NCBI RefSeq assembly: GCF_008807375.1
Contig: NZ_CP043311.1
Span: forward strand, 462,501 to 526,500
Direction of reading: 5' to 3'
From: Pseudomonas lalkuanensis
GTDB taxonomy: Bacteria; Pseudomonadota; Gammaproteobacteria; Pseudomonadales; Pseudomonadaceae
Length of the DNA stretch: 64,000 bases
Shown here piece after piece: positions 54,389 to 63,278 of this stretch (position 1 is the first letter of the stretch; every line of letters starts with the position of its first letter). The notes beneath the pieces were generated by a model. That model was not told the DNA's origin and made no database searches. It was given only the letters and a program-made list of their open reading frames with translations. The translations under genes and the position numbers were made by a program.

Positions 54389-55300
54389 ATGAAAACCACC
54401 CTGGACGAACTCCAAGCCTTCACCGCCGTGGTCGACACGGGTTCCATCACCGCTGCCGCCGAGCAGTTGGCGCAGACCGCCTCCGGCGTCAGCCGCGCCC
54501 TCAGTCGCCTGGAAGACAAGCTCGACGTCACCCTGCTGCGGCGTACCACCCGCCGCCTGGAGCTGACCGAAGAGGGCGAGGCGTTCCTGGCCCAGGCGCG
54601 GCGTATCCTGGCGCAGGTGGAGGAGGCGGAAGAGCAAATGGCCCTGCGCCGCCAGAAGCCGGCCGGGCGCCTGCGGATCAACGCCGCTTCGCCCTTCATG
54701 CTGCATGTGCTGGTACCGCTGGTAGCGGGCTTTCGCGAGCGTTACCCGGAGATCGAGCTGGAACTGCACAGCAGCGACCAGATCATCGACCTGATCGAGC
54801 ACCGCACCGACATCGCCATCCGCATCGGCACCCTGCGTGACTCCACCCTGCATGCCCGCCCCCTGGGCAGCAGCCGCATCCGAGTCCTGGCCAGCCCCGC
54901 GTATCTCGAGGCCAACGGCACGCCGGAGACGGTGGAACAATTGCAGGCCCGCAGCCTGCTCGGTTTCACCCAGCCGGAAAGCCTCAACCAGTGGCCCCTG
55001 CGCCATGCCCAGGGCGACGGCCTGCAGATCGAGCCGTCGATCAAGGTTTCCAGCGGCGAAACCCTGCGGCAGCTCGCCCTGGCCGGGGCCGGCATTGTCT
55101 GCCTGTCGGACTTCATGACCCAGTCCGACCGGGCCAGGGGCAGCCTGGTGCAGCTGCTGTCCGGCGACACCCTCGAAGTCCGCCAGCCGATCAATGCCGT
55201 GTATTACCGCAATACCGCCCTGGCCTCGCGCATCGCCTGCTTCCTCGATTACGTCGCCGCGAGCCTCAAGCAGCAGGCGTGGGCGCAGCGCACGAGCTGA
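54389..55300 (+). CDS. LysR-type transcriptional regulator
   Basis: A 303-residue LysR protein. The helix-turn-helix is GSITAAAEQLAQTASGVSRA; the effector domain contains LHVLVPLVAGFRERYPEIEL. ATG 54389 (MKTTLDELQAF) is the usual start. No obvious target gene lies beside it. Confidence 0.88.
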   Translation: MKTTLDELQAFTAVVDTGSITAAAEQLAQTASGVSRALSRLEDKLDVTLLRRTTRRLELTEEGEAFLAQARRILAQVEEAEEQMALRRQKPAGRLRINAASPFMLHVLVPLVAGFRERYPEIELELHSSDQIIDLIEHRTDIAIRIGTLRDSTLHARPLGSSRIRVLASPAYLEANGTPETVEQLQARSLLGFTQPESLNQWPLRHAQGDGLQIEPSIKVSSGETLRQLALAGAGIVCLSDFMTQSDRARGSLVQLLSGDTLEVRQPINAVYYRNTALASRIACFLDYVAASLKQQAWAQRTS

Positions 55301-55321
55301 TCCTCACGCGGCCCTCTGCGT

Positions 55322-55351
55322 GAGCAGGGCGCCCCTCTGGGGCCTGCTCTT
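55322..55351 (+). terminator. Possible terminator of the LysR gene
   Basis: GAGCAGG...CCTGCTC around an inner GCCCC/GGGGC pairing, followed by TT only. The short T run leaves it uncertain. Confidence 0.5.
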
Positions 55352-55697
55352 GTGGGAGCGAATTCGTTCGCGAAATGGTGGGACACCGTGCCAGCCGGTG
55401 ACCACCTTCACCCCGGCCCCTGCTCTGCGCCCCGGCCTGATCGCTTTGCGCTCAGGCGTTCATCGGCGCTGGAAGCGTTGCTGCCAAAAGCCTGCCTCTG
55501 CACCCCAGAAGAGGAGAGGGGTGAGCCACGGCTCATCTTCGGCACAGTCCTGTAGGGGCGAATTTATTCTCCAAGCAGGACGCAGTCCTGCCCTGTACGT
55601 AATTTCAATCACTTGCTTGAGCTAACTACCTAATTTTCTGCGGCTTCAACCTTGTCCATTTGTCTGCTTGTTCTGAATATCAAACATTAAGCTTGGC

Positions 55698-55752
55698 TTC
55701 GTGAATTATGTCGTGTAATTTTTCATGAAATTCTTAAAACAAAAATTCACGA
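55698..55752. promoter_or_regulatory. Candidate operator region of the pauB-like gene
   Basis: TCGTGAATT (55699-55707) and AATTCACGA (55744-55752) are exact inverted arms. The perfect palindrome TTTCATGAAA (55721-55730) lies midway. All are within 65 bases of the start at 55760, in AT-rich DNA. The XRE-cupin gene downstream is a likely source of the binding protein (inference). Confidence 0.5.
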
Positions 55753-55759
55753 GGCACCC

Positions 55760-57049
55760 ATGTTCAAGCAGTCCGCCCAGCATGTCGGCACCTACTACGC
55801 CCGCACCTATCCCGGCAGCATTCCCCTGCGCCCGATCCAGGCTGGCAGCGAGGAGACCGATGTCCTGATCATCGGCGCCGGCTTCAGCGGCCTGCACACC
55901 GGCCTGCGCCTGGCCGAGGCCGGCAAGCGCGTGACCCTGCTGGAAGCCAGCCGAGTCGCCTGGGCCGCCTCCGGGCGCAATGGCGGGCAGGCGTTGCTGG
56001 GCTGGTCCTGCGATATGCCGCCGCTGGAGAAGGCGCTGGGGCTGGAGCGCACTCGCCGGCTGTGGGACAGCATGCGCTGGGCCGCCGATGAGATGCGCGA
56101 GCTGCCGGGCCGCCACGGCTTCGATGTGGACTACCGCGTTGGCAGCCTGTGGACCGCCGTGATGGAGCGCCGGGTGAAGCTCCTCGAAGAAGCCCAGGAG
56201 GATGCCATCCACAAATGGGGCTACGACAGGATGCGCCTGATCCGTCGCGATGAACTCGCCGAGTGGATCGACAGCCCGCGTTACCAGGCTGCGCTGTACG
56301 ACCCGGAAGCTGCCCACCTCAACCCGCTCAAGTTGGCCCAGGGCCTGGCTGCGGCCATCGAAGCCCGTGGAGGACGCATCTACGAACAGAGCCAGGTGCT
56401 CGAGTACCGTGAAACGCCCTCCGGCTATGTGGCCCGCACGGCGCAGGGCGAAGTGCGCGGTAGCATCCTGGTGATGGCCTGCAATGCGTATGTCGACCGC
56501 CTCGACCAGCAGCTCTCCAGCCGCTTGCTGCCGGTGGGCTCCTACCAGGTGGCCACCGCGCCGCTGGACCCGGAGCTCGCGCAGTCGCTGCTGCCGAAGA
56601 ACAGCTGCGTGATCGACAACCAGTTCGTGCCCGATTACTTCCGCCTCACCCCGGACCATCGCCTGCTGTTCGGCGGTGGCTGCACCTACCTCGGCGGCCT
56701 GCCCAGGGACGTGCCGGCTGCGACGCGCCCCTATCTGGAACGTGTCTTCCCGCAGCTCAAAGGCGTGGAGATCGAGTTCGGCTGGGGCGGCCACATCGAC
56801 GTCAGCATGAAGCGCACCCCGGACATCGGCCGCGAAGGCTCGCGCTATTGGCTGCAAGGGTTCTCTGGCCACGGCGTGCTGCCCACCCTGGCCGGGGCCA
56901 AGGCGGTGAGCGATGCGATCCTCGGCAACCACGAGCTGCTCGACCTTTACCAGGCCATCGGCAATCCGCGCTTCCCGGGCGGCTCGTTGCTGGCAGCTCC
57001 GCTGGAGGCTGCGGGGAAAGCCTATTACCGCTTGAGGGATGTGATTTAA
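55760..57049 (+). CDS. FAD-dependent gamma-glutamylpolyamine oxidase (PauB/PuuB-like)
   Basis: A 429-residue DAO-fold flavoenzyme that likely oxidises gamma-glutamyl-putrescine or a similar polyamine conjugate. The FAD motif is VLIIGAGFSGLHTGLRLAEA, followed by AASGRNGGQ typical of PuuB/PauB. From memory the P. aeruginosa homologue PA0534 is pauB1. It is followed by an XRE-cupin regulator and a glutamine-synthetase-like ligase, the usual partners of this pathway. Confidence 0.88.
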   Translation: MFKQSAQHVGTYYARTYPGSIPLRPIQAGSEETDVLIIGAGFSGLHTGLRLAEAGKRVTLLEASRVAWAASGRNGGQALLGWSCDMPPLEKALGLERTRRLWDSMRWAADEMRELPGRHGFDVDYRVGSLWTAVMERRVKLLEEAQEDAIHKWGYDRMRLIRRDELAEWIDSPRYQAALYDPEAAHLNPLKLAQGLAAAIEARGGRIYEQSQVLEYRETPSGYVARTAQGEVRGSILVMACNAYVDRLDQQLSSRLLPVGSYQVATAPLDPELAQSLLPKNSCVIDNQFVPDYFRLTPDHRLLFGGGCTYLGGLPRDVPAATRPYLERVFPQLKGVEIEFGWGGHIDVSMKRTPDIGREGSRYWLQGFSGHGVLPTLAGAKAVSDAILGNHELLDLYQAIGNPRFPGGSLLAAPLEAAGKAYYRLRDVI

Positions 57050-57086
57050 GGTCGCGCCTTTCGAGTCCGGCAACCGGAGTTCCCAG

Positions 57087-57644
57087 ATGGACAAGCAAGA
57101 CGAAATCGAAGGCCTCGCGATCCTGATCCGCGACCTGCGCAAGCACAAGAACGTGACCCTGGGTGACCTCGCCGCGCGCATCGACCGCTCGGTGGGCTTC
57201 CTCTCCCAGGTGGAGCGCGGGCTCTCCCGCCCGACCGTGGCCGACCTCACCGCCATCAGCGAAGCTCTCGGCGTGCCCACCACCTACTTCTACAGCCTGG
57301 AAAAACCCCGCGAGCTGCCCTGGGTGACCCGTCCCGGTGACCGCCGCACCCTCTACTACGCCAGCGGCATCACCGACGTGCTGGTCTCGCCCAACATGTC
57401 GGCGGGCTTCTCCATGCTGGAGAGCCTTCTCGACCCGGGCGCCACCAGCGGCGAGGGCCACCTGGATGACAGTTCCGAGCAGGGCGGCTTCGTCCTCGAA
57501 GGCGAGCTGACGGTCTGGTACGGCGACGACACCAAGCCTGTGACCCTCCACGCCAACGACAGCTTCCAGCTGCCGCCGCATGCCCAGTTCCGCTACGCCA
57601 ATCTTTCCGACAAACCGACGCGAGTTTTGTGGGTCTTCACCTGA
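57087..57644 (+). CDS. XRE-cupin transcriptional regulator (PuuR-like)
   Basis: A 185-residue repressor-type protein. The N-terminal XRE helix-turn-helix (about 8-62) includes TLGDLAARIDRSVGFLSQVE. The C-terminal cupin (about 105-180) has EQGGFVLEGELTVWYGDD and binds a small ligand. PuuR of E. coli senses putrescine; the same for this protein is inferred from the polyamine genes around it. Confidence 0.88.
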   Translation: MDKQDEIEGLAILIRDLRKHKNVTLGDLAARIDRSVGFLSQVERGLSRPTVADLTAISEALGVPTTYFYSLEKPRELPWVTRPGDRRTLYYASGITDVLVSPNMSAGFSMLESLLDPGATSGEGHLDDSSEQGGFVLEGELTVWYGDDTKPVTLHANDSFQLPPHAQFRYANLSDKPTRVLWVFT

Positions 57645-57669
57645 AGCCCCAGCTCGCAGGACCGCAGTG

Positions 57670-59022
57670 ATGACAACAACAAACCCGTACCCCGACCTGC
57701 TCAGCGAAGTACGTGCCTTCCGTGGCAAGTACCCGGAAATCCGCTATGTCGACCTGATCTGCCTGGACATCCCCGGCCACTTCTACGGCAAGCGTTATCC
57801 CATCGAGATGGTGGAAAAGGTGGCAGCTGGCAGCCCGCTGAAAGTGCCGCAGAACTGCGTATTGCTGGGCACCCAGGGCGGGCTCTATCCCATTGGCGAT
57901 TACTGCTTCGCCGACGGCGACCCGGATGCGCCGCGCCGCCTGGTGCCCGGCACCCTGGTACCGGTGCGTTGGGAGAAGGAACCCCTGGGGCAGATGCTCA
58001 TCACCTCCGACGGGACCGAGGCCCCCATCGAGTTCGAGCCCCGCGAGGTGCTGGCGCAGGTCATCAAGCGTCTGGAAAAACGCGGCATCCATCCGGTGGT
58101 GGCCTTCGAGCTGGAGTTCTACCTGTTCGACCGCAAGCTCAAGGATGGCCTGCCGCAATTCCCCCGCGACCCGCTCTGCGAGGACGAGGACGACCAGCCG
58201 AACATGCACATCGAGCGCCTGTCGCGCTTCTCCAGCGTGCTGCATGAAATGGTCGAGGCCGCCAACGAGCAGGGCGTGGCCGCCAACGTCATCACCGCCG
58301 AACTCGGCCCGGGCCAGTTCGAGATCAACTTCGGCCACTGCGACGATGGCCTCAAGGCCGCCGACTGGGCCGCCCTGTTCTGCCGCAGCACCCGTGGCGT
58401 GGCGATGAAGCACGGCCAGCGCGCCAGCTTCATGAGCAAGCCCTACCTGAACGCGCCGGGCAGCGGCATGCACGTGCATGTCAGCCTCTACGACCGCGCC
58501 GGCAACAACCTGCTGGCCGCCGACGACCAGCGCCCGCTGCGCCACGCCGTGGCCGGCTGCCTGGACCTGCTGCCCCACTGCATGCCGATCTTCGCCGCCA
58601 ACCACAACGCCTTCCGCCGCTACGGCGCCATGGTCAACGCCGCCAGCCGCGCGAGCTGGGGCTTCGAGGACCGCGATGCGTGCATCCGCATCCCCGAATC
58701 CGACGGCCGCAACCTGCGCATCGAACACCGCCTGGCCGGTGCTGACGCCAACCCCTACCTGGTGCTGGCCGCCATCCTCAGCGGAATGGAGCACGGACTG
58801 GACGCCGCCCGCGAACCCATCGCCCCGCTCAACGAAGACCGCGAAAGCGGCATCGACTTCCCCAAGGACATGCTCACCGCCGTCACGGCCATGCGCAGCC
58901 ACCCCGTGGTGAACCAGGGCCTGGGTAGCGAGTTCGTGATGGTCTATTGCGAGAACAAGCGGCAGGAATTCCTCGACTTCATGAACGAGGTCAGCGCGCG
59001 GGAGTACCGCTGGTACATGTAA
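57670..59022 (+). CDS. Glutamine-synthetase-like gamma-glutamylpolyamine synthetase (PuuA/PauA-like)
   Basis: A 450-residue GS-fold ligase, shorter than GlnA. Metal and substrate motifs are present: FELEFYLF, AELGPGQFEINFGHCDD, the AMP-binding APGSGMHVHVS and RIEHRLAGADANPYL. Beside PauB-like and PuuR-like genes it most likely gamma-glutamylates a polyamine with ATP and glutamate. ATG 57670 starts MTTTNPYPDLLSEV; the open frame upstream belongs to the regulator read out of phase. Confidence 0.88.
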   Translation: MTTTNPYPDLLSEVRAFRGKYPEIRYVDLICLDIPGHFYGKRYPIEMVEKVAAGSPLKVPQNCVLLGTQGGLYPIGDYCFADGDPDAPRRLVPGTLVPVRWEKEPLGQMLITSDGTEAPIEFEPREVLAQVIKRLEKRGIHPVVAFELEFYLFDRKLKDGLPQFPRDPLCEDEDDQPNMHIERLSRFSSVLHEMVEAANEQGVAANVITAELGPGQFEINFGHCDDGLKAADWAALFCRSTRGVAMKHGQRASFMSKPYLNAPGSGMHVHVSLYDRAGNNLLAADDQRPLRHAVAGCLDLLPHCMPIFAANHNAFRRYGAMVNAASRASWGFEDRDACIRIPESDGRNLRIEHRLAGADANPYLVLAAILSGMEHGLDAAREPIAPLNEDRESGIDFPKDMLTAVTAMRSHPVVNQGLGSEFVMVYCENKRQEFLDFMNEVSAREYRWYM

Positions 59023-59235
59023 CCCCGGCGTCCTGCCTTCTTGGCGATTGAAATCGCCCCTACAGGCACGGTGGTGCACGGAGAGTCCCCCCTCTCCCTC
59101 TGGGAGAGGGACCGGGGGAGAGGGTGTTCATCGGCTTGCGCGATGCCAACCCTTTTTCGCGAATAAATTCGCTCCTACAGAGGCAGGCCTTCGGCCTGCC
59201 TGGCGAATGAATTCGCCCCCACAAAAAACGCGTAC
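59023..59235. repeat. Cluster of REP-like and C/G hairpin repeats
   Basis: Contains GGCGATTGAAATCGCCCCTACA (as GGCGATTGAAATCGCC and CCTACA, 59043-59064) and the hairpin CCCTCTCCC/GGGAGAGGG (59090-59110). Two further units are GCGAATAAATTCGCTCCTAC (59159-59178) and GGCGAATGAATTCGCCCCCA (59202-59221), which flank AGGCAGGCCTTCGGCCTGCC. No gene is seen. Confidence 0.8.
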
Positions 59236-60150
59236 CTACAAACCCCCGAAAGCGGCCAACAGATCCTCCACAAACGCCACCTGCGCTTCGCTCGGCTGCC
59301 GTCCGCGATGGCGGCTGAGGTGGAACTGCACGCGGTAGCCGGTTTCTTCCGGCAGCAGGGCGCGAAGTTGCCCGCTGGCCTCCCAGGGTGCGGAGATGTG
59401 TTCCGGCAGGTAGCCGATATGCGCTCCGGAGAGGATGAACGCCAGGCTGCATTCCACCTGCTCCGTGCGGGCGCTGCTGGGGCCGCTCGGGAAGGATTGC
59501 CGGGCTTCCTCGAAGCGGTAGGGGTGCTGCACCAGGTCGCAGGCAGCGAGATCGTCGAGGCTGAGGCCGCGACGGGCGAACAACGGGTGCCCGGCCCCGC
59601 AGAACAGGCGTTGCTGCTCGCTGAACAGCGGCTGGAAATCCAGCGCTGCCTGGGTACCGGAGAAATAGCCGATGGCCAGGTGCAACTGGTCCTGCAGCAG
59701 GCGCCGCTCCAGCTCGGCGGGCATGGCGCTGATCAGCTCGAACTGCACGGCCTGGTGGCGCTGGCGGAAGCGCCCGATGGCCGCGCCCAGGTGTTGCAGG
59801 ACCTGATTGTCGAGGGATTCGGACAGGCCGATGCGCAGCTCGCCCAAGAGCATGTCCGCCATGCCCCGCGCCTCACCCTTGAAGGTCTCGATGGCCCCGA
59901 ACAGTTTGCGGGTGGCGGCCAGTACCTGCTCGCCCTTGGGCGTCAGGCGGAAGCCCGCCTTGCCCCGCTCGCAGAGGCGAAAGCCCAGTCGCGTTTCCAG
60001 CTTGGCCATCTGCGTGCTGATGGTGGACTGGCCGATGCCCAACTCCCCCTGGGCCGCGCTGAAGCCGCCGCTCTCCACCACCGTGATGAAGATGCGCAGC
60101 AGTTGCAGGTCGAGATCATGGAGCTGGCTGAGCATGGCGGCACCAAACAT
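59236..60150 (-). CDS. LysR-type transcriptional regulator
   Basis: A 304-residue LysR protein with helix-turn-helix GFSAAQGELGIGQSTISTQM. ATG 60150 and an in-frame ATG five codons later (60135) are both possible; neither has a clear ribosome site. It is divergent to the polyamine-binding protein gene, 96 bases away, so it probably regulates that gene and the agmatinase. Confidence 0.88.
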   Translation of the reverse strand: MFGAAMLSQLHDLDLQLLRIFITVVESGGFSAAQGELGIGQSTISTQMAKLETRLGFRLCERGKAGFRLTPKGEQVLAATRKLFGAIETFKGEARGMADMLLGELRIGLSESLDNQVLQHLGAAIGRFRQRHQAVQFELISAMPAELERRLLQDQLHLAIGYFSGTQAALDFQPLFSEQQRLFCGAGHPLFARRGLSLDDLAACDLVQHPYRFEEARQSFPSGPSSARTEQVECSLAFILSGAHIGYLPEHISAPWEASGQLRALLPEETGYRVQFHLSRHRGRQPSEAQVAFVEDLLAAFGGL

Positions 60151-60245
60151 TGATGGCTGTAGATGCCAAAGTAGAACACTTCATATTTATCCGAAGCAAA
60201 GCCCGGCGCAGCATGGCCCCACCTGCAATCCCCCAGGAGTCCATC

Positions 60246-61328
60246 ATGCGTTGTCCCTTGTTGCTTGCCGCCCTGTTCGCCTGCGCCTTGCCGGTGCACG
60301 CCGAAGACAAGGCGCTGAACCTCTACAGCTGGTCGGCCTATATCCCGGAGAAGGCCCTGCAAGGCTTCAAGGACGAAAGTGGCATCGAGGTCAAATACGA
60401 CATCTTCGACAGCGCCGAAGCCCTCGACGCCAAGCTGCTCACCGGTGGCAGCGGCTATGACGTCGTCTTCCCCGCCAGCAGCGGCCTGGCCCGCGCCATC
60501 CAGGCCAGGGCGGTGCAGCCGCTGCAGCGCGAGCGCCTGAAGAACTTCGCCAACCTCGATCCCGAGCTGCTGGCCAAGCTGGCCACTGTCGACCCCGACA
60601 ACCGCTTCGGTGTGCCCTACACCTGGGGCACCGTGGGGCTGGGCATCAACAAGGAGGCGGTAGAGAAGCGCATTCCCGATGCGCCGCTGAACAGTCTCGA
60701 CCTGCTGTTCAAGCCCGAGTACGCCAGCCGTCTGAAGGATTGCGGCATCGCCGTGATCGACTCGCCGCAGGAGGTCATCAGCGTCGCCCTGCACTACCTC
60801 GGCAAGGCCCCCTACAGCACCGACAAGGCCGACCTGAAAGCCGTGCAGGAGCTGTTCGCGCAGCTGCAGCCCAACGTGCGCTATGTCGGCGCCGGCAAGC
60901 ACATCAACGACCTGGCCAAGGGCGAGATCTGCCTGGCCCTGACCTACAATGGCGATGCCGCCATCGCCGCTGACCAGGCCCGCCAGGCGAAGATGCCCTT
61001 CGAGGTGATCTACCGCATTCCCCGCGAGGGCACGCTGATCTGGTTCGACACCATGGTCATCCCCGCCGACGCGCCGCACCCCCAGGCCGCCCATGCCTTC
61101 ATCGACTACATGCTGCGGCCCGAGGCCATCGCCGAACTGACCAACAGCCAGTTCTTCGCCAACGCCAACAAGGCGGCTACCGCGCTGGTGACACCGGAGG
61201 TAGCGGGCGACCCGGACATCTACCCGAGCAAGGACGTACGCGACCGCCTGTTCGGCGAGCAGATCCAGACGCTCAAGGAGCAGCGCGCCCGCACCCGCCT
61301 CTGGACCAGTTTCCGTACCCAGTACTGA
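60246..61328 (+). CDS. Polyamine-type extracellular solute-binding protein (PotF/SpuD family)
   Basis: A 360-residue periplasmic binding protein. The signal peptide is MRCPLLLAALFACALPVHA. The mature start LNLYSWSAYIPEKAL and the later YDVVFPASSGLARA, PYTWGTVGLGIN and IPREGTLIWFDTMVIP are hallmarks of PotF/SpuD/SpuE. It feeds a polyamine ABC importer, but no permease or ATPase genes accompany it here. It would use components encoded elsewhere. Confidence 0.9.
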   Translation: MRCPLLLAALFACALPVHAEDKALNLYSWSAYIPEKALQGFKDESGIEVKYDIFDSAEALDAKLLTGGSGYDVVFPASSGLARAIQARAVQPLQRERLKNFANLDPELLAKLATVDPDNRFGVPYTWGTVGLGINKEAVEKRIPDAPLNSLDLLFKPEYASRLKDCGIAVIDSPQEVISVALHYLGKAPYSTDKADLKAVQELFAQLQPNVRYVGAGKHINDLAKGEICLALTYNGDAAIAADQARQAKMPFEVIYRIPREGTLIWFDTMVIPADAPHPQAAHAFIDYMLRPEAIAELTNSQFFANANKAATALVTPEVAGDPDIYPSKDVRDRLFGEQIQTLKEQRARTRLWTSFRTQY

Positions 61329-61410
61329 ACCGCCTTCAACCACCCTCATCTGAACGCAGCCCGGCCCATCTCCCTGAGGGAGAGGGGAGAAGAACCAATA
61401 GGAGCCTGAT

Positions 61411-62373
61411 ATGGACCATGCCTTCGACAACGACCAGGCCATTACCCGCGACAGCCTTTATGGCACCGCTGCCGAATCCACCTATGCCGGCATCACCAGC
61501 TTCATGCGCCGCCGCTACAGCCGCGACCTGCGCGGCGTCGACCTGGTGGTGAGCGGGGTGCCCTTCGACACCGCCACCACCAACCGCCCCGGCAGCCGCT
61601 TCGGACCGCGCGCCATCCGCGCCGCTTCGGTGCAGATGGCCTGGGCCCGGCATTTCCCCTGGGAGTTCGATCCCTTCGACCACCTGGCAGTGATCGATTA
61701 CGGTGACTGCGCCTTCGACCACGGCACCCCGCAAGACACCCCGGAAGCCATCCAGGCGCATGCGGCGCGCATCCTCGAATCCGGCGCCGCCATGCTCACC
61801 CTGGGTGGCGACCACTTCATCAGCTACCCGCTGCTGAAGGCCCATGCGGCGAAGCACGGCCCGCTGTCGCTGATCCACTTCGATGCCCACAGCGACACCT
61901 GGCCGGACGAAGAGTCCAAACGCATCGACCACGGCACGATGTTCTATCACGCCGCCCGCGAGGGGCTGGTGGACCCGGCGCGCTCGGTGCAAGTGGGCCT
62001 GCGCACCACCAACGACGACGTGATGGGCTTCAAGGTGCTCGACGCCCGTGAAGTGCATCGCCACACGCCGGAACAGATCGCCGAGCGCATCCGTGCGCGG
62101 GTGGGCGACAACCCCGTGTACCTGACCTTCGACATCGACTGCCTCGACCCGGCATTCGCACCCGGCACCGGCACGCCGGTCTGCGGCGGGCTGTCCAGCC
62201 ACCAGGCGCTGGAAATCCTCCGCGGCCTGCGTGGCATCAACCTGGTGGGGATGGACGTGGTGGAAGTGGCCCCGCCCTACGACAACGCCGAAGTCACCGC
62301 CCTGGCCGGCGCGACCCTGGCGATGGAGATGGTCTGCCTGTATGCGGCGCGGCATAAGTTGGGGATGCGCTAG
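61411..62373 (+). CDS. speB: Agmatinase-family ureohydrolase
   Basis: A binuclear manganese hydrolase of 320 residues. Metal ligands lie in LGGDHFISYP (His135), HFDAHSDTWP (Asp158, His160, Asp162) and TFDIDCLDPAFAPGTGTP. TYAGITSFMRRRYSRDL resembles agmatinases, so agmatine to putrescine plus urea is the best guess. Guanidinobutyrase or guanidinopropionase cannot be excluded. It follows the binding-protein gene by 82 bases and fits a polyamine/agmatine use cluster. Confidence 0.85.
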   Translation: MDHAFDNDQAITRDSLYGTAAESTYAGITSFMRRRYSRDLRGVDLVVSGVPFDTATTNRPGSRFGPRAIRAASVQMAWARHFPWEFDPFDHLAVIDYGDCAFDHGTPQDTPEAIQAHAARILESGAAMLTLGGDHFISYPLLKAHAAKHGPLSLIHFDAHSDTWPDEESKRIDHGTMFYHAAREGLVDPARSVQVGLRTTNDDVMGFKVLDAREVHRHTPEQIAERIRARVGDNPVYLTFDIDCLDPAFAPGTGTPVCGGLSSHQALEILRGLRGINLVGMDVVEVAPPYDNAEVTALAGATLAMEMVCLYAARHKLGMR

Positions 62374-62423
62374 GCGCGACGGCCGGGCCATGAGGCACTA
62401 CGTGCTGCGAAAAAGACGCGGGC

Positions 62424-62882
62424 TCAAGACGAGGCCGCGTTTTCACGCACGAAACTCAAACAGGGCTGGATCAGCCCGCGCAACCCGATGCGCGCCGCGC
62501 GGAACAGCCGCGCATCCATCAACTTCGGTTCGCGCACGATGGGGCGGAAATCCATGCGTTGCAGGATGTCCCGTTCCAGCTCCACGCCTGGCGCGATCTC
62601 GAGCAACTCCAGGCCTTCGCTCGTCAGGCGGAACACGCAGCGCTCGGTGACATAGAGCACCGGCTTGCCCGCTTCGGCGGCCAGCCGGCCGGCAAACGTA
62701 CGGTGCTCCACTTCGCGGACGAACTTGCGTACGTCGCCGTCCTTCACGATGCGCAGTTCGCCGTCCTCGATGCGGATGTCCTGGCTGCCGGTGCTGAAGA
62801 TGCCGACGAAGCCCCCCGTGGCCAGGTTGACGTTACCCGGAATCCTGGCCACCGCCTCGGCAGCGCTCATTACTTTGCTCAT
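62424..62882 (-). pseudogene. Acyl-CoA:acetate/3-ketoacid CoA-transferase remnant, large in-frame deletion
   Basis: A 152-codon open frame. The first 28 codons (MSKVMSAAEAVARIPGNVNL then ATGGFVGI) match the start of ~520-residue YdiF-type CoA-transferases. The sequence then jumps to the C-terminal third: FSTGSQDIRIEDGEL, FVREVEHRTFAG, LYVTERCVFRLT, GVELERDILQRMDFRPIV. About 350 residues, including the middle with the catalytic Glu, are missing, yet the frame is kept. It cannot be an active CoA-transferase. Confidence 0.8.
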
Positions 62883-63278
62883 GGAATTCCTCGAGCGGTC
62901 GTCTGAATCCGCGGGACTGCTTTATCTGTCGGGGCGATTTCAATCGCTATGGCTTGCGCGGCAGACCCAGGCGCTGGAAAGGCAGCCCCTACGTGTAATG
63001 CAGCTACTTGCAACACTTAATGCAGACACAGCGAATGATTTCGCCCCCACAAGCAAAGGCCCATGACATTCGGCCGGGGCGGTCATGGTGAAGGTGAAGG
63101 AGCCCGGGGCTGCGACGATGGCCTGGCTGTCCTGGTCAATGTCTTCGCTGGCGATGGGCATGGCAGGGGCATCGGGCTGAAACATCAGGCAGCGATTATG
63201 GGGGGGCCGTGATGAACGCCTAGCCTGTACCAGGGTCGGTATCCAGACGTACGGCTTTTCACAAAAAGGAGCAACTAC
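62883..63278. other. Intergenic region with REP-like units
   Basis: REP-like halves at 62929-62948 (GGGGCGATTTCAATCGC) and 63029-63052 (GCGAATGATTTCGCCCCCAC) enclose about 80 bases. From 63066 to 63187 the minus strand could encode MFQPDAPAMPIASEDIDQ and more, a short open stretch I cannot assign. AAAAGGAG (63264-63271) serves the next gene. Confidence 0.5.

Larger units (their letters stand above)
55301..55759. other. Non-coding interval before the pauB-like gene
   Basis: A likely terminator of the LysR gene (55322-55351), REP-like units at 55351-55373 (GTGGGAGCGAATTCGTTCGC) and 55554-55580 (GTAGGGGCGAATTTATTC), an AT-rich stretch from 55600 and a candidate operator region (55698-55752). 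No gene is seen. Confidence 0.55.

Noticed and set aside
59085..59130. Possible CRISPR-like repeats in the cluster after the GS-like gene
   Set aside because: The repeats are palindromic, unequal in spacing and of REP type; there are no uniform repeats with unique spacers and no cas genes.
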